Assembly: GCA_016714565.1 (NCBI GenBank)
Contig: JADKDM010000015.1
Coordinates: forward strand, 116,318-180,317
Reading direction: 5' to 3'
Origin: Candidatus Villigracilis propinquus
Lineage (GTDB): Bacteria > Chloroflexota > Anaerolineae > Anaerolineales > Villigracilaceae
DNA: 64,000 nucleotides
Positions 59,632-64,000 of this stretch are shown here, in pieces. The notes below the pieces were generated by a model. The model searched no databases, was not told the DNA's origin, and saw only the letters and a list, made by a program, of their open reading frames with translations. Numbering within the stretch: position 1 is the stretch's first letter; each line of letters starts with the position of its first letter. The position numbers and the translations under genes were made by a program.

Positions 59632-60444
59632 ATGAAAAACGATGATATTTTGCCCCTCACCCGTGTTATCACAGGCGTTGTAGTTTTATTTCTTGTAACA
59701 GCATTTGGTATCTTATTTTTTCTGCCAGACCGCACAGGTGAATTATTTGCCTGGTCCATCAAGCCGCACATGTCCTCTATGTTTTTCGGCTCAGCCTACT
59801 TGGGCGGCGCGTGGATCCTTGCACAAGCCGCCATCGGCAAACGCTGGCATCGTGTGCAAGCCGTGTTCCCTGCTGTCACCGTGTTTACAGTCGCCATGCT
59901 TGCAGCCACCCTGTTGCATTGGGAGCGCTTCTCGCTCGGTACAATTCCTTTTATGGCGTGGCTGATCTTGTATATCGTTTCCCCATTTTTAATTCCCGCG
60001 CTGTGGATGTACAACAGACGGACCGATACGCACGAGCCTGAGACATCGGATGTGACCGTCTCGACCGTCGCCCGCCTTGTCACCCGCTTCATCGGGACCC
60101 TTGTCCTGCTCGGTGTGACGATCGGCTTTTTCTACCCGACACTTTTTATCAACATCTGGCCGTGGACATTAACTCCGCTGACGGCGCGCGTGCTATGCGG
60201 CTGGCTCTCGGTCATCGGCACAGGTGCAGTGATGATCTCCCTCGACCCGCGCTGGACAGGCTGGCGCGCCATCCTCGAAGGCATCTTCATCGCCTACAGT
60301 TTGATATTTGTCGCAGTATTTATGAATCCCGCGGAATTCACAACCAGTATTTTCAACTGGTACACGGTTGTGATGGGAATTATGCTGCTGTCTATTCTTA
60401 TTTTTTATGTTCGCATGGAAAGCAAAAGACGGAATGCTGATTAA
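59632..60444 (+). CDS. Membrane protein built of two four-helix modules, unknown
   Basis: The start is the ATG at 59632, with TTTAGGAG upstream; 270 residues. About eight hydrophobic segments form two similar halves: WSIKPHMSSMFFGSAYLGGAWI with GKRWHRVQ in the first, WPWTLTPLTARVLCGWLSVIG with WTGWRAILEG in the second. The gene at 60928-61700 shows a related pair of modules. No family assignment is certain; neither catalytic nor metal motifs are seen. Confidence 0.6.
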   Translation: MKNDDILPLTRVITGVVVLFLVTAFGILFFLPDRTGELFAWSIKPHMSSMFFGSAYLGGAWILAQAAIGKRWHRVQAVFPAVTVFTVAMLAATLLHWERFSLGTIPFMAWLILYIVSPFLIPALWMYNRRTDTHEPETSDVTVSTVARLVTRFIGTLVLLGVTIGFFYPTLFINIWPWTLTPLTARVLCGWLSVIGTGAVMISLDPRWTGWRAILEGIFIAYSLIFVAVFMNPAEFTTSIFNWYTVVMGIMLLSILIFYVRMESKRRNAD

Positions 60445-60477
60445 GCAGCCAAAGCATGTACGAAATCATTTTGGATC

Positions 60478-60512
60478 ACAGAGAGGCAGAGATCACATCT
60501 CTGCCTCTCTGT
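60478..60512. terminator. 16-bp hairpin between convergent genes
   Basis: ACAGAGAGGCAGAGAT pairs with ATCTCTGCCTCTCTGT around CAC. It ends the rightward membrane protein gene and faces the leftward one. Confidence 0.65.
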
Positions 60513-60545
60513 TGTAGATGTTATTCCGGTGTGTGCCTGAACTAG

Positions 60546-60931
60546 CTAGCCACCAGTAGGGGACTTGAGCCCTGTAGCTCGAAATACCAGCCAATAAAAA
60601 CAAACTGCGTAAACCGCATATACCGCTAACGCCGCCACAACGAACAAGTTTATCTCGTTGGATAGCTGTATTTAAGCAGTAACAGCACCCCCGAAAAGAA
60701 GTGACTGAAATTTGCCAGCGATACTGGCCGCGCATAAATTCCGCCAATGGCACTGTCCTTCGCTGTCCAATTCATCAGCGCAAAGGAAAAATATAATGCG
60801 CCCATTAATTGCACAAGCACAGACGTTGCCCCTGCCGCCGAGGGAAGTAAAACCTCAGGAGCGAACAGGGCGAATATTCCTGCCAGTCCGAGGGCAAGGC
60901 TGCTGGACATCATTAATATTTTTGTGTTCAT
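60546..60931 (-). CDS. Small four-helix membrane protein (one frameshift)
   Basis: The visible first frame (93 codons from ATG 60931) ends at TAA near 60650 in the middle of a membrane domain. One base is missing near 60654-60660; the other frame then continues with NLFVVAALAVYAVYAVCFYW to a stop at 60546, giving about 128 residues and a complete fourth helix. The word PEVLLPSAAG...VQLMGALYFSFALMNW resembles the module of its neighbours. The start overlaps the stop of the upstream gene (ATGA). Function is unknown. Confidence 0.6.
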
Positions 60932-61700
60932 GACGATGATGAGCCAAACCGAGTTTGTGGATTGATGAAAAGATAATAAACTACCAACCCACCACTGTAC
61001 ATGAGTACGGCTGTGTAGACGATGAGATTGACAAGGCGGTCTGGTTCGATGGTGCTGATAAGCCCTACAAATGGGAGGATGAGCACAAGGTCATATGCGA
61101 GGAAGCTGAGCAGTTGACCGAGTGCGTTGTGCCAGTTGGGGCGGAACATGCCGTAGAGGAAGTAGAAGGCATCTCCGAGGAAGATGCAGCCAAAGACGAC
61201 GGACGAATCGGGGTTTAATGCCCAGGGGAAGATGGGGGCTTGTAGAATCAGCGCCCCGCCCGCAGCGAAGAGAGATGCGATGAATATCCAAAAAGAGGCT
61301 TTGACTGGCCCGGGCATGGGACGAGTCTCTTTGAGCGGAATATTCAAACTCCAGAAGAATGCAGCGAGGCTAGTAATGGCAGACAGGGCGGCGAATGCTC
61401 CAAAGAGGGTCATGCCTGTGCGTCCCTGTGATGCGAGTTTGAAAAGTAAATGGATGTGGTGAGGGCGATGACGAAGATGTTGAGCGCGCCCGCGGGGAGT
61501 GCGCCGAATTCTCCCGTCCAGCCGACCCAGAGTGCGGCGGCGCTGACGGCGGCGAGGATGGAGCCAACGAACAGGTAGGAGTAGCGGCCATCTTCCCAGG
61601 GCCAGATGGATGTGGCGAAGGAAAGCCGAAAGATGAAGCCGAATGCGAAGAGGAGAGTGACCATACCACCGACCAATGTGAGATTGCGTAGAAGTTTCAT
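60928..61700 (-). CDS. Membrane protein with two four-helix modules (one frameshift)
   Basis: The start is the ATG at 61700, with AGGAGG upstream. The first half (FRLSFATSIWPWEDGRYSYL to ALTTSIYF) is in one frame; after the A4/T4 run at 61442-61445 (one base short) the -1 frame goes on with FKLASQGRTGMTLFGAFAAL to the stop at 60928, about 257 residues. WPW-x7-FVGS and FPWALNPDSSVVFGCIFLG mark the two modules, matching the gene at 59632. It overlaps the next gene by 4 bp. Confidence 0.65.
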
Positions 61701-61756
61701 GTGTGCCTGCCTCCTGAAATATTGATTGATCGGCGCAAAACCAACCCGGTTCTCTT

Positions 61757-62263
61757 TTACGGACATGCTGCGGGGTCGGCAGTCTCAATGCGCGTGATCG
61801 CTTCAATGCGGTGATACATATCGGTATCTGGCGTTGAGTCGGTAAGAGATTTGAATTTGTAGAATGTGACCTGATAACAGGTGTCCACTTGGGCTAGGTC
61901 GTACGTCCGTGAGTTGACGATCATGTCATAACTGACCAACCCTGCGGTGGCCGCCAAAATATATTTTGTGCTGGTGCCTCCATTATCACTGGTGGAAGTG
62001 CCGATGGTTTTATCATTAACACGGACATCAACCGTCTCTGTGCCCGAAGAGATGGACGCAAATACACCAGCCGCTGTGGCGAAGCTAAACAGGAAAAGGA
62101 CAAGGCTGCCAACCGCCATGGCAATGCGAGCGCCTTTGCCTTGCTTCTTTTGAAGGATGGCGGCGATCAGCGCGAAAACCCCGAGCAGACCTGTAAACAG
62201 GGTCGTTCCGATCGGACTTAGAAATGCCCACAACAAACTCGTTGAATAAATGACAGGTTCCAT
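61757..62263 (-). CDS. Membrane protein with extracytoplasmic domain, unknown
   Basis: The start chosen is the ATG at 62263, with GGAGG 6 bases upstream; the frame opens at 62305. The 168-residue product has two or three N-terminal helices (LLWAFLSPIGTTLFTGLLG, a Lys-rich loop KKQGKGAR, then a helix) and a C-terminal soluble part ending in Cys (ADPAACP). It is the first gene of the leftward run with 61700 and 60931. No family recognised. Confidence 0.6.
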   Translation of the reverse strand: MEPVIYSTSLLWAFLSPIGTTLFTGLLGVFALIAAILQKKQGKGARIAMAVGSLVLFLFSFATAAGVFASISSGTETVDVRVNDKTIGTSTSDNGGTSTKYILAATAGLVSYDMIVNSRTYDLAQVDTCYQVTFYKFKSLTDSTPDTDMYHRIEAITRIETADPAACP

Positions 62264-62448
62264 TAAAGCCTCCAATTTTTGTTGATTGTAGGTTTCATTT
62301 ACCATGGATACTATGCCCTAATGGTCACACTGATTTGAGGTGGACCAGAGACAAAAAACCTCTCTCAACTGGAAAGGGGTAATTCGTCTTACTCATAATT
62401 CGTTTCAATCAAGATGAGATTGATTGCACAACCAAAATTTTTTCAATA

Positions 62449-62732
62449 TTATGCCAACTGTACCGTCAACTTCTTCCCCAAAGCGGATGCGGCACGCTCC
62501 AATGTAATTAAAGTGATCGAGGCATTTTCAGGGTCAAGCAGACGTTCCAGCGCGGCGCGGCTGGTCTTCATGCGACTTGCCATTTCAGTTTTGGTCAGAT
62601 TCTTTTTCTTCATTTCTTCCGCAATTTGATAGGCAATGACTCGCTTGATGGCGGCAGCTTGTACCTGCTCATAAAGATTTTCCTCTTTGAGAAAATCATC
62701 AAAGTTGCTTCCTATGTGTTTTTTTTGTTCAT
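62449..62732 (-). CDS. HigA-type XRE antitoxin (frameshift in A8 run)
   Basis: From ATG 62732 the gene reads MNKKK then loses frame in a run of eight A (62719-62726 on the plus strand), one short of the nine needed. The other frame then reads HIGSNFDDFLKEENLYEQVQ, an XRE/HTH core KTEMASRMKTSRAALERLLD and ITLITLERAASALGKKLTV to the stop. This is a full HigA2-like antitoxin of about 94 residues. It overlaps the toxin stop (ATGA), toxin first. It binds DNA and likely the toxin. Confidence 0.7.
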
Positions 62733-63094
62733 GACTTAATCTTCTCTATATTCTTCAATCGATGGCGGGCGGTATCCAATTCATCCTGGGGTGTTTTCTG
62801 TGACTTTTTGACAAACCCATGCAAGAGGATCATGGTCTTGTCCATAACTGTAAAAAATACCCGTGCAATTCCTGCTCCAATATGGGAGCGTACCTCCCAA
62901 AGCCCGCGCTCGATCTTGCGGATCAACGGCATTCCAAGCGGCCAGCCGTATTGTGCGGTTTTGATGTCCTCACCAATGGCTTGACGATCTTCTTTTGGCA
63001 TGTCTTTCAGCCATTCCCTCACAGGCTCTTTGCCTGCTTCGGTTTTGTAGAACACAACATTTAGAATTGGCTTACCCTCTTCGTCTTTATCCAT
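62729..63094 (-). CDS. HigB/RelE-superfamily toxin (Gp49-like)
   Basis: The start chosen is the ATG at 63094; the frame opens at 63121. The 121-residue protein has the Gp49/HigB pattern: YKTEAGKEPVREWLKDMP, LGMPLIRKIERGLWEVRSHIG, ARVFFTVMDKTMILLHGFVKKSQKTP. It probably cuts mRNA at the ribosome and is held in check by the antitoxin directly downstream, which it overlaps by 4 bp. Confidence 0.85.
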   Translation of the reverse strand: MDKDEEGKPILNVVFYKTEAGKEPVREWLKDMPKEDRQAIGEDIKTAQYGWPLGMPLIRKIERGLWEVRSHIGAGIARVFFTVMDKTMILLHGFVKKSQKTPQDELDTARHRLKNIEKIKS

Positions 63095-63149
63095 GCGGAC
63101 AGTGTACCATAATTGATACATTGGTCAAGAGCTGTTCTGCCACCAAATT

Positions 63150-63290
63150 CAAAACCCCTCTCCCGTCTCCCCTAAAGGGGAGAAGCTAAAACCACCTCTT
63201 GCACAAGGCTTCACTCTGCAAATCAATAACCTCGCCAGTGCAAGGAAAAGGAATCTAACAAAATACCCTCTCCTTTAGGAGAGGGACAAG
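63150..63290. repeat. Two CTCTCC-palindromic short repeats
   Basis: TCTCCCCTAAAGGGGAGA near 63167 and CCCTCTCCTTTAGGAGAGGG near 63264 are two palindromes of the same type, in non-coding DNA of about 270 bp before the next possible gene. They look like a dispersed short repeat family. No other feature is seen here. Confidence 0.5.
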
Positions 63291-63365
63291 TCAACATGCC
63301 GATTATGACGCTAATCAGGGAGAGGTCAATCGCCCTGCTCAAAAATTATCTTGATCGGGGAAATG

Positions 63366-63593
63366 TTATACTACCCGCAATGGACTCAGTGCCTCACCTC
63401 CACTCACTTCCCAACCTAACAACGGCGCAATTTCGATTACTTTAGCGCTATCAAGAAAACAGCCCTTAAATGCCAGCAATAAAACTATAAAATCGAATTT
63501 CCGCCGTTCAGCTATTAATCTATCAACGTATTCAGAAAACTCCGTGAATCCATTAGGCAAATATTGTGGAATCTTCTTACCACCGTACACCAA
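63366..63593 (-). CDS. Possible small hypothetical protein
   Basis: A 75-codon frame with a GTG start (VYGGKKIPQYLPNGF) and a short hydrophobic stretch (FDFIVLLLAFKGCFLDSAK). No ribosome binding site or family is evident. It may be a remnant of a longer gene; support is weak. Confidence 0.25.
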   Translation of the reverse strand: MVYGGKKIPQYLPNGFTEFSEYVDRLIAERRKFDFIVLLLAFKGCFLDSAKVIEIAPLLGWEVSGGEALSPLRVV

Positions 63594-63674
63594 TCCCGCA
63601 AGTCATAAAGCCCTCCTAAATCAAAGTTGCTTTTACTCCCCGTTTTTTTCTAACATCTGTCTGCCACTCAAAGG

Positions 63675-64000
63675 CTACTGAGCATGACTTTGAACCAAAC
63701 CTGCCAGGAAGATAATGAAGCTGTGTTTCTGCCAGGATTCTAAAGTCTTTGCTGCCCGGCCTTTTGCTAAGAACTTATTTGCTTTCTCAAAGTACTTATG
63801 GGCCTCTGAAATATTTCCTAACCCCAATGTGAGACAACCCATATTAATCTTGATAATTACACTATCATTGTGAGTCTTACTGCCTCTTCAAGATATTCTA
63901 ATGCATCCGTGTATTTACTCAAACAATTTAGAGCATAGCCAGCTGCTATATATTGAAGCACGCTTTTCTCTTTATCAGCATTAGTTATCTCAATTATTTT
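63675..64000 (-). CDS. TPR-repeat protein, C-terminal part (cut by window edge, one frameshift)
   Basis: From the right edge one frame reads AAGYALNCLSKYTDALEYLEEA, a tetratricopeptide repeat. It loses frame near 63870, and the neighbouring frame continues with IIKINMGCLTLGLGNISEAHKYFEKA and ends at 63675. Two or three TPR units are visible. Such proteins are scaffolds; the N-terminal part is outside the window, so its type is unknown. Confidence 0.55.

Noticed and set aside
59427..59771. Long upstream extension of the zinc-ribbon gene
   Set aside because: It overlaps the promoter and start of the divergent membrane gene, lacks similarity, and the ATG at 59426 has a strong ribosome binding site.
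60649..60655. Stop in the small membrane protein as a recoded codon
   Set aside because: The codon is TAA, and the other frame gives a clean fourth helix, which is explained by one missing base.
1..64000. CRISPR array or phage
   Set aside because: The repeats seen are palindromic or heptameric, without regular repeat-spacer units, and no cas, capsid or integrase genes are present.

Overview
The window looks like a chromosomal segment of a facultative or anaerobic member of the Chloroflexota, most likely class Anaerolineae. This is inferred from gene content: Thr/Pro-rich lipoproteins, tandem GT-C membrane glycosyltransferases, a fused homocysteine methyltransferase/MTHFR, a Sec-dependent formate dehydrogenase and a bacterial Mvh-Hdr hydrogenase. 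No 16S gene is present to settle it. Several conserved genes carry single-base frameshifts, mostly in or next to short homopolymers. That pattern suggests uncorrected indels in a long-read (meta)genome assembly rather than decay, so those genes are best read as full length.

Layout. 1-6.4 kb: exported lipoproteins (solute-binding, TolB-like and NHL propellers) and a large beta-helix surface protein. 6.7-11.4 kb: a TspO-like membrane protein, a DEDDh exonuclease-WYL fusion, a YacP-like NYN protein, a YkvA protein and a sugar dehydrogenase lipoprotein. 11.6-17.1 kb: an NAD-linked formate dehydrogenase (NuoEF-like fusion, NuoG-N-like subunit, selenocysteine catalytic subunit with an in-frame UGA and a SECIS hairpin) plus FdhD. 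17.1-21.7 kb: a SAM-I riboswitch and terminator, two small genes and a cobalamin methionine synthase. 21.8-32.1 kb: lipid-linked-sugar glycosyltransferases surrounding a second methionine gene (homocysteine methyltransferase-MTHFR). 32.2-33.9 kb: type III pantothenate kinase and an EamA transporter. 34.1-42.2 kb: an HdrCBA-MvhDGA electron-bifurcating [NiFe]-hydrogenase operon with HycI-like protease, flavin reductase-like protein and HypA. 42.4-45.7 kb: an arsenic resistance operon (arsR, permease, small thioredoxin, arsC, acr3) with a palindromic operator. 45.8-46.7 kb: debris (molybdoenzyme and LuxR fragments, duplicated tRNA 3' half) beside tRNA-Glu(CTC). 46.8-50.1 kb: lactate-utilisation genes lutA and a lutB-lutC fusion, with a dual-specificity phosphatase. 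50.3-58.9 kb: a GT-C enzyme, phosphofructokinase, glucan phosphorylase, rhodanese, a DUF4173 membrane protein, a second selenoprotein (DsbA/FrnE-like, redox motif Sec-Pro-Trp-Cys) and cytochrome b561. 59.1-64 kb: small membrane proteins, a HigBA-type toxin-antitoxin pair and the end of a TPR protein.

How it fits together. Formate and H2 are handled by soluble NAD- and Hdr-linked complexes. Both gene sets have a CRP/FNR-type palindrome (TGTGAC-N4-GTCAC) upstream, suggesting shared control by a global regulator. Two homocysteine methyltransferases and the SAM riboswitch mark a methionine/one-carbon block. The most unusual signals are the two selenoproteins, especially the DsbA-like one; degenerate heptamer repeats that enter coding sequence and form the LutB-LutC linker; and several families of short palindromic repeats between genes.
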